A DNA stretch of 64,000 nucleotides from Spirochaeta thermophila DSM 6578 (GTDB lineage Bacteria > Spirochaetota > Spirochaetia > Winmispirales > Winmispiraceae). The DNA lies in assembly GCF_000184345.1 (NCBI RefSeq), contig NC_017583.1, forward strand, positions 868,001 to 932,000, given 5' to 3'. Of this stretch, positions 33,176 to 41,365 are shown in pieces (position 1 is the first letter of the stretch; each line of letters starts with the position of its first letter). The notes beneath the pieces were generated by a model. The model made no database searches. It worked only from the letters and a program-made list of their open reading frames with translations, and was not told the origin of the DNA. The translations under genes were made by a program, and so were the position numbers.

Positions 33176-35161
33176 ATGGAAAGACGATACGTTCCACAGG
33201 AGATACCTCCTTCCACACGGGCGTGCGGTGGAGAGGATGCCTCCTGCAGTGCGTGTGCTGCGGTGGGCGCCTCCCCTGCTGAGAAGAGGACGCCGCTCTG
33301 GCCGTACTTCACTGCCTCTGGAGTCCTCCTTGTCTTCATCGTGCTTCGTGAGGTCATTCCTGCAGTACCGTCCCTGGTGTGGGATGCTGCCTTCCTTGCC
33401 CTCTACGTGTGGGCTGCGCTTCCCCTGTGGCAACAGGGGGTGAGGAGTCTCCTACGCGGGGGGATCCTCGACGAGTTCGTGCTCATGAGTGTGGCTACCC
33501 TGGGGGCCTGTGTGCTGGGGGCGTATGCCGAGGCTGCAGCGGTGGCGGTCTTCTATCAGTTGGGCGAGGCCCTCCAGGATCGCGCGGTGCGTCGGGCAAG
33601 GGAGTCGATCTCGGCCCTTCTGTCGGTGATGCCGGAGGTGGCTCGCCTCGTGGAGGGTGGACGAGTCCGTGAGGTACGTCCCGAGGAGGTGCGGCCGGGT
33701 CAGGTGGTGCTCGTGCGTCCTGGTGAGCGGGTTCCCGTGGATGGCGTGGTACGTGAGGGGAGGAGTGACCTGTCCCTCGCGGTTCTCACAGGGGAGTCGT
33801 TCCCCAGGGCGGTGGAGGAGGGTGATGAGGTGCAGGCAGGGGCTCTCAACCTCACGGGTCTCCTCGAGATTGAGGCGAGCCGGCCGTATGGTGAGTCCTC
33901 CATTGTGAGGATTCGACGGCTGATAGAGGAGGCGAGGGAACGGAAGGGGCGGGTGGAGCGGTTCTTCACCCGGTTTGCCCGTGTGTACACGCCTCTGGTG
34001 GTGGCGCTTGCCGTGCTCGTGGCGGTGGTGCCCCCTGTGGTGGGGCTTGGACCGCTGTCGGTGTGGGGGTACCGGGCCCTGGTGCTCCTGGTGATCTCGT
34101 GTCCGTGCGCCCTGGTGGTGGGAATCCCCCTGGTGTACATGAGTGCAATGGGTGTGGCTGCCAAGAGGGGGGTGCTCTTCAAGGGGGGAACGGTGCTTGA
34201 TGCGCTCGCCCGGGTGTCCACAGTGGTGTTCGACAAGACCGGGACGCTCACGAGGGGGGTGTTCGTGGTCAAAGGGGTGGAGCCGGCCGGAGGGTTCTCG
34301 GCCGATGAGGTGCTCGAGTGGGCGGCGAGGGCCGAGGCCCACGCGGCGCATCCTGTGGCCGAGGCGGTGAGGAGGACGTATCGGGAGAAGGGAGGGGATC
34401 TCGAGGGGCTCTCCGGGGCATGGCGAGAGGTGCCGGGGCGTGGGGTGGTGGCCGAGGTGATGGGGCGGCGTGTGGTGACAGGGAGCGACCGCCTGCTCCA
34501 CGACGAGGGGATCCCGCACGAGGGGTGCTCCTCCGGCGGGGGTGTGGTGGAGGTGGCGCTGGATGGCCGGCATGTGGGGAGGCTGTGGGTGCAGGATGAG
34601 GTGAGGGAGGAGGCGAAGCGGGTGCTCGAGGAGCTCGGGAAGCTGGGGGTGCGGCGCGTGGTGGTGCTCACAGGCGACACCGAGGAGGCGGTGCAGGAGG
34701 TGGCGGCGGATCTGGGGATCCGGGAGTGGAAGGCGGGGCTTTTCCCGGAGGACAAGGTGGCCGAGGTGGCGCGGTGTGCAGAACAGGCACAGGGGGTGGT
34801 GTTCGTGGGGGATGGGGTCAACGATGCGGGGGTCCTCGCGCAGGCCGATGTGGGGATTGCGATGGGGGCGGGTGGCACGCAGGTGGCGAGCGAGAGCGCG
34901 GATGTGGTGCTCATGGAGGATTCGCTCCACGGTGTGGTGGAGGCGGTGCGGCTCGCGCGAAAGGCACGGGTGGTGCTGTGGGAGAATGTGGCGATCATCC
35001 TGGGCCTCAAGGTGGGGCTCATGGCAGCCGGTGTGGCGGGGCTTGCGGGTATGTGGGAGGCGGTGATCGGGGATGTGGGCACCACGCTCCTTGCGGTGCT
35101 CAATGCGCTGAGGGCGTTTGGGTGGGGGGCTAGGAGGGAAGGAGTGCGAGGAGGGCGGTGA
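33176..35161 (+). CDS. Zn/Cd/Pb-exporting P1B-type ATPase (ZntA-like)
   Basis: A 661-residue heavy-metal P-type ATPase. Motifs: TGES near residue 205, ion site CPC (C309-C311), phosphorylation site DKTGT (D353), HP locus in AHAAHPVAEAV and hinge GDGVNDAGVLAQADVGIAMG. The last helices contain NVAIILGLK and DVGTTLLAVLNALR, the PIB-2 signature for zinc, cadmium and lead. There is no HMA domain; the N-terminus has only a short Cys-rich stretch (CGGEDASCSAC). It is co-transcribed with the repressor upstream and overlaps the convergent ecfT gene by 32 bases. Confidence 0.93.
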   Translation: MERRYVPQEIPPSTRACGGEDASCSACAAVGASPAEKRTPLWPYFTASGVLLVFIVLREVIPAVPSLVWDAAFLALYVWAALPLWQQGVRSLLRGGILDEFVLMSVATLGACVLGAYAEAAAVAVFYQLGEALQDRAVRRARESISALLSVMPEVARLVEGGRVREVRPEEVRPGQVVLVRPGERVPVDGVVREGRSDLSLAVLTGESFPRAVEEGDEVQAGALNLTGLLEIEASRPYGESSIVRIRRLIEEARERKGRVERFFTRFARVYTPLVVALAVLVAVVPPVVGLGPLSVWGYRALVLLVISCPCALVVGIPLVYMSAMGVAAKRGVLFKGGTVLDALARVSTVVFDKTGTLTRGVFVVKGVEPAGGFSADEVLEWAARAEAHAAHPVAEAVRRTYREKGGDLEGLSGAWREVPGRGVVAEVMGRRVVTGSDRLLHDEGIPHEGCSSGGGVVEVALDGRHVGRLWVQDEVREEAKRVLEELGKLGVRRVVVLTGDTEEAVQEVAADLGIREWKAGLFPEDKVAEVARCAEQAQGVVFVGDGVNDAGVLAQADVGIAMGAGGTQVASESADVVLMEDSLHGVVEAVRLARKARVVLWENVAIILGLKVGLMAAGVAGLAGMWEAVIGDVGTTLLAVLNALRAFGWGARREGVRGGR

Positions 35162-35894
35162 GGGGGGCGAGGACGGCGAGGAAGGGGAGTGGAGGAAGGA
35201 GTGATGGGCCGGTGGGGAGGGGGGGTGGGGTGAAGGAGTAGGTGCGCGCGGTGAGGGCGTCGGCGGTCTCCTGGGCGAGGAGGATGAGGTTCTGGATGAG
35301 GGTGGTGGAGAGGAGGGTGAGGTAGCGAATGGGATGGCGTGAGGGGGAGAGGAGGCGGGCGGCGAGGGCGTCCTGGATGAGGGCGGCCTGGTGGGCGATG
35401 AGGGGGAGGAAGGAGAGCATGAGGGAGAGGGTCCCGGCGATGAGGCCGCGGAGGCGGCGGAGGACGGGGATGGGGGAGAGGAGCCAGGCGAGGGCGGCCT
35501 CGAAGGAGGAGAGGGGGGTGGAGGCGAGGAAGAGGTGGGCCCACACCACCAGCAGGCCCAGCTTCCCCGCCCCCACCGCCCCCCTCACCAGCCCCTCTGC
35601 CGTCACCCGCATCCCAAGCCCTTCCCACACCACCGTCCCCTCCGTGCTCAGCGCCCTTCCCACCAGCACCAGCACCCCCAGCACCGCCACCCCCCTCAGG
35701 CTCCCCCACACCCCCCGCACCCCGCCCCCTACACACAACCCCACCCCCAGCAGCCCCAGCACCCCCAGCCCCCACCTCCCCGACGCCATGGTAGCCGCAC
35801 ACGCCCACACGAACCCCAGCGCCTTGCTCCTCACATCCACCCTGTGGAGCACCCCATCACCAGGCTGGTAGAAAAAGAGGAGCGTATCCCTCAC
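35130..35894 (-). CDS. ECF transporter T component (BioN/EcfT-like)
   Basis: A 254-residue membrane protein of the CbiQ/EcfT family: YQPGDGVLHRVDVRSKAL at the N-terminus, about five helices and the coupling-helix region AALIQDALAARLLSP that contacts the ATPase. With the ATPase and BioY genes it makes a biotin importer. GTG at 35894 overlaps the ATPase stop as GTGA and follows AAGGAGG; an ATG at 35912 is the alternative. The 3' end overlaps the convergent metal ATPase gene. Confidence 0.85.
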   Translation of the reverse strand: MRDTLLFFYQPGDGVLHRVDVRSKALGFVWACAATMASGRWGLGVLGLLGVGLCVGGGVRGVWGSLRGVAVLGVLVLVGRALSTEGTVVWEGLGMRVTAEGLVRGAVGAGKLGLLVVWAHLFLASTPLSSFEAALAWLLSPIPVLRRLRGLIAGTLSLMLSFLPLIAHQAALIQDALAARLLSPSRHPIRYLTLLSTTLIQNLILLAQETADALTARTYSFTPPPLPTGPSLLPPLPFLAVLAPLTALLALLPS

Positions 35895-36604
35895 CACCCC
35901 CCTCCTTCCCATATCCCCAGAGCCTCGAGCCTTCCCGCCACCTCATCCGGCCTTCCTTCCAGCACCACCCGCCCCCCCTCCATCGCCACCACCCGCTCAG
36001 CCCGGCCTCTGAGCCACCACGCCTCGTGCGAGATCACCACCCATCCCCGACCCTCCTCTGCCAACGCATCCAGGGCCTCCAGCACGTTCCGTATACCAGG
36101 CAGGTCCAGATTGGCGAACGGCTCGTCGAGCACCAGGTAGGCGGGCTCCATCACGAGCACTCCTGCAATCGCCACCCTCCGCTTCTCACCACCCGAGAGC
36201 GTTCGAGGATGACGGGCCGCAAGCTGGGAGATACCCAGACGAGCCATCACCTGCTCCACACGACGCGCCACCTCCTCTCCCGGCAGCCCCATGTTCTCAG
36301 GCCCCAGCGCCACCTCATCCCTCACTGTATGGCGCACAAGCTGGGCATCGGCACTCTGGAACACCAGCCCCACCCTGCGTCGCGCAAAGAACGGATCCTG
36401 GCGGACATCGCGACCATCCACCAGGACCCTGCCCTCGGTAGGCTGTGCGAGCCCCACCAGGTGGCGCATGAGGAGCGTCTTCCCCGAGCCGTTCCGGCCC
36501 ACCACCAGAAGACGCTCACCCTCCCAGATCGTGAGCGATACATCCTTGAGACCCCACGAGCCATCCGGGAACCGGTGGGACACACCTTCCAGTACGATAC
36601 TCAT
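35891..36604 (-). CDS. ECF transporter ATPase (BioM/EcfA-like)
   Basis: A 237-residue energy-coupling ATPase. Walker A is GRNGSGKT, the Q-loop region is VFQSADAQLV, the signature LSGGEKRR and Walker B YLVLDEPFANLD. VFQSADAQLV is typical of EcfA proteins (consensus VFQNPDxQ). A single ATPase gene implies a homodimer. ATG overlaps the bioY stop as ATGA. It is third in the birA-bioY-ecfA-ecfT cluster. Confidence 0.92.
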   Translation of the reverse strand: MSIVLEGVSHRFPDGSWGLKDVSLTIWEGERLLVVGRNGSGKTLLMRHLVGLAQPTEGRVLVDGRDVRQDPFFARRRVGLVFQSADAQLVRHTVRDEVALGPENMGLPGEEVARRVEQVMARLGISQLAARHPRTLSGGEKRRVAIAGVLVMEPAYLVLDEPFANLDLPGIRNVLEALDALAEEGRGWVVISHEAWWLRGRAERVVAMEGGRVVLEGRPDEVAGRLEALGIWEGGGW

Positions 36605-37146
36605 GCAGACTCGATGAACCCCTGCGAGATGAGGAGCGGACGGAGCGCCCGGGCGATCGCCACCGCAGCAGCTGCTTTGAGCGCATCACCGATGAGGAAG
36701 GGAAGCATCCCTGCGGCGATGGCCTTGCCCCAGTCCATGCCGAGCGAGACCTTAAGCCAGGGCACGCCCAGCAGGTAGATCACCAGCGAGCCTGCGACCA
36801 CTGCGATGACCATACGTGCCAGATCGCCACGTCGCCCTGCGATGAGCCCCACCAGCACCACAGCCACCAGGTAGCCGAAGAGATACCCACCCGTAGGACC
36901 GACGAGGTGTGCGAGCCCGCCGGTTCCACCTGCGAACACAGGGAGCCCCACCGCACCTGCGAGGAGGAAGAGCCCCACGCTCGCCGCGCCGAGCCACGGC
37001 CCCAGGACGAGACCTGCGAGGAGCACAAAGAGGTTCTGCAGTACGATGGGCACCGGCCCGATGGGAATCGAAAGATACGACCCCACTACGATGAGCGCCG
37101 CGAAGAGCGCACACACCACGGCATACCGTACCGTCCTCTGATCCAT
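36601..37146 (-). CDS. bioY: Biotin transporter substrate-binding subunit
   Basis: A 181-residue membrane protein with about six helices. VLLAGLVLGPWLGAASVGLFLLAGAVGLPVFAGG... contains the BioY pattern (GxxLGxxxG...YLxxGxxGxPVFAGG), and GPTGGYLFGY is the second family motif. It captures biotin for the ECF module encoded downstream. AAGGAGTG precedes the ATG. It is located 77 bases after birA on the same strand. Confidence 0.93.
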   Translation of the reverse strand: MDQRTVRYAVVCALFAALIVVGSYLSIPIGPVPIVLQNLFVLLAGLVLGPWLGAASVGLFLLAGAVGLPVFAGGTGGLAHLVGPTGGYLFGYLVAVVLVGLIAGRRGDLARMVIAVVAGSLVIYLLGVPWLKVSLGMDWGKAIAAGMLPFLIGDALKAAAAVAIARALRPLLISQGFIESA

Positions 37147-37177
37147 GAAACACTCCTTACTATATGCGAGTTACCAT

Positions 37178-37194
37178 CGCTGGCCACGCCAGCG
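37178..37194 (-). other. Hairpin between birA and bioY
   Basis: CGCTGGC-CAC-GCCAGCG, a seven-pair stem, lies 32 bases upstream of bioY. It could tune readthrough or mRNA stability. No T-run follows. Confidence 0.4.
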
Positions 37195-37222
37195 CACACA
37201 CGAACGCCGTTTCCACAGTCCC

Positions 37223-38137
37223 CTATCCCTCCACCGTGCACACCCCTGTCACCACCCTCACCCCCTGCCCCTCTGGCGTCCGCACCACCAGCTCACCCCG
37301 CCTCCCTATGTCTTCCGCCACACCCCGCACCACCTTTCCGTGCTCCTCCACCACCACACGCTTCCCCCACAGCCCGCACACCCTCCGCCATCGTGCCCTC
37401 ACCACCTGTGGCCCCTCACCCAGCATCAGCCTCATGCGGGCGATCACCTCCTCCAGAAGCTCGACTCGCCGTATCCTCCCACCCGTCCACTCGTCCAGTG
37501 CCCCTGCCTCCGGCACCTCTGGCCTTGAGTGGACATTCACCCCTATTCCTACACTCGCCCACACGAGCCGCGTGTGCTCGGCGAGCACTTCCAGGAGGAG
37601 TCCTGCCACCTTCTTCCCCTCCACGTACACATCGTTGGGCCAGTGGAGCACCGCAGGCACCCCCTGCTCCCGCAACACCTCGGCCAGTGCCGCCCCGGCC
37701 CCGAAGAGCACCTCCCACGCACGGTCGAGACCCACCCCGGGCCGCCACACCACCGTGGCCGCGATGGACCCGGGCGGCGTCTCCCACCGCCTGCCGTACC
37801 GGCCCCTCCCCGCACGTTGCCGTTCTGCCGCCACCACCGTACCTGCGGGCGCCCCCGATGCCGCGCGCTCCCGCGCGAGATCCATGGTGCTCCCCGTCTC
37901 TTCCTCCCAGTGGACGAGTTCCGGATTCGAAAACTCCCAGGGATAGACAAAGTCCCCGTCTTCCTCCAGCACATATCCACCACCCGTGCTCATGATGCCG
38001 TATCCGCGCTCCACCAAGCTCTGGATGTGCTTCCACACCGCCACCCGAGAGACCCCAAGCTCCCGGGCGAGTTCCTGTCCCGAGATCACTCCACCTTCTC
38101 TGAGCCGGGTGAGGATGAGCCGCTTTGGGTTAACCAT
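37223..38137 (-). CDS. birA: Bifunctional biotin-protein ligase/biotin operon repressor
   Basis: A 304-residue BirA of the long, regulatory type. Residues about 5-60 form a winged helix (ISGQELARELGVSRVAVWKHI). The ligase domain shows GSTMDLARERAASGA and the biotinyl-AMP loop GRGRYGRRW, followed by the beta-rich C-terminal domain. It attaches biotin to carboxylases and senses biotin. ATG at 38137 is preferred; upstream in-frame starts would place coding sequence across the operator. It heads the biotin-import cluster and probably regulates it. Confidence 0.92.
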   Translation of the reverse strand: MVNPKRLILTRLREGGVISGQELARELGVSRVAVWKHIQSLVERGYGIMSTGGGYVLEEDGDFVYPWEFSNPELVHWEEETGSTMDLARERAASGAPAGTVVAAERQRAGRGRYGRRWETPPGSIAATVVWRPGVGLDRAWEVLFGAGAALAEVLREQGVPAVLHWPNDVYVEGKKVAGLLLEVLAEHTRLVWASVGIGVNVHSRPEVPEAGALDEWTGGRIRRVELLEEVIARMRLMLGEGPQVVRARWRRVCGLWGKRVVVEEHGKVVRGVAEDIGRRGELVVRTPEGQGVRVVTGVCTVEG

Positions 38138-38155
38138 AACAATCATTTGGTTAAC
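38129..38155. promoter_or_regulatory. BirA-type operator at birA
   Basis: GTTAACC, 13 bases, GGTTAAC: the inverted half-sites recognised by BirA (GTTAAC/GTAAAC types). One half-site covers codons 2-3 of birA and the other precedes the start, within reach of TTGACA at 38171-38176. Confidence 0.7.
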
Positions 38156-38157
38156 AT

Positions 38158-38171
38158 ATGTGCGCGCACAT
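38158..38171. promoter_or_regulatory. 14-base perfect palindrome in the birA promoter
   Basis: ATGTGCGCGCACAT lies between the -35 candidate TTGACA and the BirA-type operator. No known regulator is assigned. Confidence 0.45.
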
Positions 38172-38308
38172 GTCAATCGGGGGAGGAAGGCGTCGTATGG
38201 GAGAGGGTGAAATTTCCACTCGTGCCGGTATCGGTATCTCCACTGCAGGAGAGGAGGGAATTGCGTTCGTATCCATTAATATGACTTATTCATAAAAAAA
38301 TTCGAATT

Positions 38309-38337
38309 TTGAATTCCATAAAATTGAGTGATATACT
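38309..38337 (+). promoter_or_regulatory. Promoter of the LVIVD lipoprotein gene
   Basis: TTGAAT (38309-38314), 17-base spacer, TATACT (38332-38337) in AT-rich DNA. The perfect palindrome AAAATTCGAATTTT (38297-38310) touches the -35 box. Nothing else was seen in 38172-38296. Confidence 0.65.
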
Positions 38338-38367
38338 TAAGTTTATGCTACCGTAAAGGAGTATGCC

Positions 38368-39339
38368 ATGAAACACGTACATGTTATTCTTATCCTCACA
38401 TTCCTCCTCCTCGCAGGGTGTAGCTCTCCGGTGGGAGATTCTGACCCGGTCTCCCCCGGCCTTTCGGTGGTGGGAGACCTCGGTGTCGGGAGTGCGGTGG
38501 ACGTTGCCGTCGATGGGCACTATGCCTACCTCACCACGTATGTTTCCGCCACTCTTAAAATCGTTGATGTGGCCGATCCTTCCAGCCCTGTCTTGGTCTC
38601 TACCACATTCCTTCCCGGTGATGTGTCGGCGCACGGGCTCGATGTCGCATTTGGATACGCCTATGTGACCAACGAGGGGGCTTTCCGCGTGATCAATGTG
38701 AGTGACAAGGAAAATCCTGCCGTGGAAGGGAGCATCACACTTCTCAGTCAGTGGCCTGTGGATGTGATGGTCGAAGGGACCTATGCCTACGTAGCCTGGG
38801 GGCCTGCCGGCCTTGGGATCGTAGACGTGAGTAGCCCCTCCAACCTCACCATGACAGGGTGGCTCGACACCGCCGGCGATGCCCGTGCCGTGGTGAAAGA
38901 GGGACACTACGTCTACCTCGCAGACGGGGACAACGGGCTTCTCATCGTGGATGTGAGTACTCCCTCCCAACCGGTGGCCGCGGCCCAGGTCTCTGGTTTC
39001 ACCGCCTCTGCGCTTACCCTCATGGGTGGGTATGCGTACGTGGGTACGGATGGAGACGGCCTCGTGGTGGTGAACGTCACCGATCCTTCCTCTCCTCAGC
39101 AGGTTGCGCAGAAAGATGTGAACGGCGGTACCAACACGGTCTACGCCGTGGCTGCTTCTGACTCCTACCTCTACCTCTCGGACGCTGAGCGCATCGCCAT
39201 GCTGGACGTCTCGAATCCCGCCTCTCCCGTGGAGGTCGCCTCCCTTTCTCTTCCTTATGTGGGAGGCCTCGAGATCCACGGCGGTTATCTCTATGCAGGA
39301 GGAGATCAGGGCTCTTCTCTCATACAGCCGGGCTACTGA
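38368..39339 (+). CDS. LVIVD-repeat lipoprotein (beta-propeller)
   Basis: A 323-residue predicted lipoprotein (lipobox LLLAGC) made of about six or seven LVIVD repeats of roughly 42 residues. Each has the form GxYAYV...GLxIVDVSxPSxPxxV, for example GLGIVDVSSPSN and GLLIVDVSTPSQP. The repeats build a seven-bladed propeller facing the periplasm or cell surface, used for protein or glycan binding; no catalytic residues are expected. AAAGGAG precedes the ATG. A strong terminator follows at 39403. Confidence 0.88.
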   Translation: MKHVHVILILTFLLLAGCSSPVGDSDPVSPGLSVVGDLGVGSAVDVAVDGHYAYLTTYVSATLKIVDVADPSSPVLVSTTFLPGDVSAHGLDVAFGYAYVTNEGAFRVINVSDKENPAVEGSITLLSQWPVDVMVEGTYAYVAWGPAGLGIVDVSSPSNLTMTGWLDTAGDARAVVKEGHYVYLADGDNGLLIVDVSTPSQPVAAAQVSGFTASALTLMGGYAYVGTDGDGLVVVNVTDPSSPQQVAQKDVNGGTNTVYAVAASDSYLYLSDAERIAMLDVSNPASPVEVASLSLPYVGGLEIHGGYLYAGGDQGSSLIQPGY

Positions 39340-39402
39340 CCCGCCGCCCCCTTCTCCCTGTACTTCATGGCGGGTTCCCTCCCTCCATCCCCATTACGGG
39401 GT

Positions 39403-39426
39403 GCCCCGCACCGTGTGGTGCGGGGC
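39403..39426. terminator. Bidirectional terminator between LVIVD gene and glgP
   Basis: GCCCCGCACC-GTGT-GGTGCGGGGC, a ten-pair stem with a four-base loop. CTTCATTT follows on the plus strand. It lies between two convergent genes. Confidence 0.8.
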
Positions 39427-39432
39427 CTTCAT

Positions 39433-41046
39433 TTACTTCTGATACATGCGCTCGTAGTATTCCTCGAGCATCCGCTTCACGTCGAACCGGTCTTTGGTGG
39501 TGAGGATACTCTGCCGCATCATCTCCACCCACTTCCCCCGATGTTCGTAGTAGGTGGGGATCACCTCCTCGGTGAGCACACGGTAGAGCGCTCTCGCATC
39601 GTGGGCATCGTGCTCCTCTACATTGGGGCTCGTAAACCCGTTTCCAAACTGCCACCCGTTCACCCCGTGTCGACAGGCCTCAGGCCACCATCCGTCGAGC
39701 GTGCTTAGATTGAGCACCCCGTTCATCGCCGCCTTCATGCCCGAAGTGCCGCTCGCCTCCAGGGGCCGTCGGGGATTGTTGAGCCACACATCCGCACCCC
39801 GGGTGAGCATGCGCCCTATCCTCATATCATAGTTCTCCAGGAACACCACCGAACCCGGATACTTCCTGGTCATCTTCACCAGGTTGGCCACGATCCCCTT
39901 ACCCGTGTCGTCGAGCGGGTGGGCCTTGCCCGAGAAGACGATTTGCACCTTCCGGGCCTTGAGGAGAGGATCGATGACCTTTGGATCGGTGAAGATGAGA
40001 TCACTCCGCTTGTACGGTGCTGCGCGTCGTGAGAAACCGATGAGCAGTGCATCGGGATCGAGCTCCACCCCGGTGCGTTCCTTCACAGAGGCGATGAGCG
40101 CCCGCTTGTTCTCCATGTGGATTTCCCACAGGTCTCCTGCACCCCCGGCCGCTCTGAGCATCCGTTCGTCAACCCAGGTGGGGAGGTGTATCGCATTGGT
40201 GATCCCGATGATCTCCGACCTTCCCTCCACGCCTTCCCACATCTTGTTGGCGGTCTCGGCGTGCAGCTGGGCCACGGCATTGGAGATGCGGGAGAGCCTC
40301 AGGGCCGCCACCGTCATGTTGAACGGTGCCCCGCCCAGTCGCACGAGCTGCTCCAGGGTGAGTCCGTGGTTGGCACCCATGTACATCAGGCGGTCCAGGT
40401 AGTGACTCTCGTTCCCCTCCTTCACCGGGGTGTGGGTGGTGAACACCACCTCCTCTCGAGTAGCCCGCACCGCTTCCTCGAAGCCCATCCCCTTCTCCAT
40501 CTTTTCACGGATCAGCTCAAAGGCCGCAAATACCGCATGGCCCTCGTTGAAGTGGTACACATCCACCTCTACACCGAGGGCACGGAGGGCTCTCACGCCT
40601 CCGATACCCAGGACCATCTCCTGGGCGATCCGTTCCTCGCCGAACCACCCGTAGAGCTGACCGGTGATCCACCTGTCCTCGTTCTCGGGGAGATCCGTGT
40701 CGAGCAGGTAGAGAGGGGCGTTCCCAAAGCAGTCCACCAGCCACACCTTGCACCACACATCCCTCTGCCTGATCCGCACCTTCACCTTCACGCCCGTGTC
40801 TTTGAGGAACTCATAGCGATGGTTCTTGTAGGCATCGTAGGGCCTGCCGTCCTCGTCGACGAGCTGATCGGTGTAGCCCTGTTTCCAGAGGATCCCTATC
40901 CCCACGATGGGGTAATCGTGATCCTTCGCGCCCTTGAGGTAGTCACCGGCCAGGATGCCGAGCCCGCCGGCGTAGATCTTGAAATCGGATTCCAGGCCGT
41001 ACTCCATGGAAAAGTACGCCACACGCGGGAGTACTCGGTCGCTCAT
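39433..41046 (-). CDS. glgP: Alpha-glucan (glycogen/maltodextrin) phosphorylase, short form
   Basis: A 537-residue GT35 phosphorylase that releases glucose-1-phosphate from alpha-1,4-glucans. SMEYGLESDFKIYAGGLGIL at the N-terminus and EASGTSGMKAAMNG with the PLP lysine (K438) are the family landmarks. It is much shorter than the 800-residue E. coli type but normal for the short bacterial/archaeal group. ATG follows GAGGAGGGTGTA. The promoter at 41073-41101 carries a LacI-family-like operator, so expression is probably sugar-controlled. Confidence 0.92.
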   Translation of the reverse strand: MSDRVLPRVAYFSMEYGLESDFKIYAGGLGILAGDYLKGAKDHDYPIVGIGILWKQGYTDQLVDEDGRPYDAYKNHRYEFLKDTGVKVKVRIRQRDVWCKVWLVDCFGNAPLYLLDTDLPENEDRWITGQLYGWFGEERIAQEMVLGIGGVRALRALGVEVDVYHFNEGHAVFAAFELIREKMEKGMGFEEAVRATREEVVFTTHTPVKEGNESHYLDRLMYMGANHGLTLEQLVRLGGAPFNMTVAALRLSRISNAVAQLHAETANKMWEGVEGRSEIIGITNAIHLPTWVDERMLRAAGGAGDLWEIHMENKRALIASVKERTGVELDPDALLIGFSRRAAPYKRSDLIFTDPKVIDPLLKARKVQIVFSGKAHPLDDTGKGIVANLVKMTRKYPGSVVFLENYDMRIGRMLTRGADVWLNNPRRPLEASGTSGMKAAMNGVLNLSTLDGWWPEACRHGVNGWQFGNGFTSPNVEEHDAHDARALYRVLTEEVIPTYYEHRGKWVEMMRQSILTTKDRFDVKRMLEEYYERMYQK

Positions 41047-41072
41047 TACACCCTCCTCGATGGTATACGCCT

Positions 41073-41101
41073 AGTATACCCCGGTCTTTCGAATTATGCA
41101 A
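41073..41101 (-). promoter_or_regulatory. glgP promoter
   Basis: TTGCAT (41096-41101), 17-base spacer, TATACT (41073-41078), 26 bases upstream of the ATG. Confidence 0.75.
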
Positions 41102-41111
41102 GCGTTTGCAT
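41096..41111. promoter_or_regulatory. LacI/GalR-type operator at glgP
   Basis: ATGCAAGCGTTTGCAT, a 16-base near-perfect palindrome with central CG, the form bound by LacI-family regulators. It covers the -35 box of glgP. No LacI-family gene is present in the window. Confidence 0.65.
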
Positions 41112-41300
41112 AAAAAGAGAGGCCGTACTACTTGGTGTTGAAAAAACTGGAGAAAGAGACAAGCAGATGGTGGGGGAGTAACGTTGTCCAGATGGTAGCT
41201 CATCTGATAAAGTAGGTCAACCCGCACCATCCCAACCGAGAGTTGATTTGCTGTTGTGACTCTCTTTAGGATTACCCTCTCTCCAAACGGCGCTTGTGCG
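41112..41300. other. Intergenic stretch without recognised gene
   Basis: About 190 bases between the glgP operator and the next promoter. No supported gene or tRNA. TGGTGTTGAAAAA at 41133-41145 resembles the tip of the IS256-type repeat elsewhere in the window, but no partner end was found. Confidence 0.4.
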
Positions 41301-41330
41301 TTGATGTGTGAGGGTCGGTACACGTATACT
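41301..41330 (+). promoter_or_regulatory. Promoter of the alpha/beta-hydrolase gene
   Basis: TTGATG (41301-41306), 18-base spacer, TATACT (41325-41330). Confidence 0.55.
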
Positions 41331-41365
41331 GGCGCTGCACGCCGAGCAACTGGGGGAGGTTACAC

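Noticed and set aside
38290-39279. 329-codon open frame opposite the LVIVD lipoprotein gene
   Set aside because: His/Gly/Arg-rich composition of an antisense shadow; the plus strand has a lipoprotein signal, repeats, promoter and terminator.
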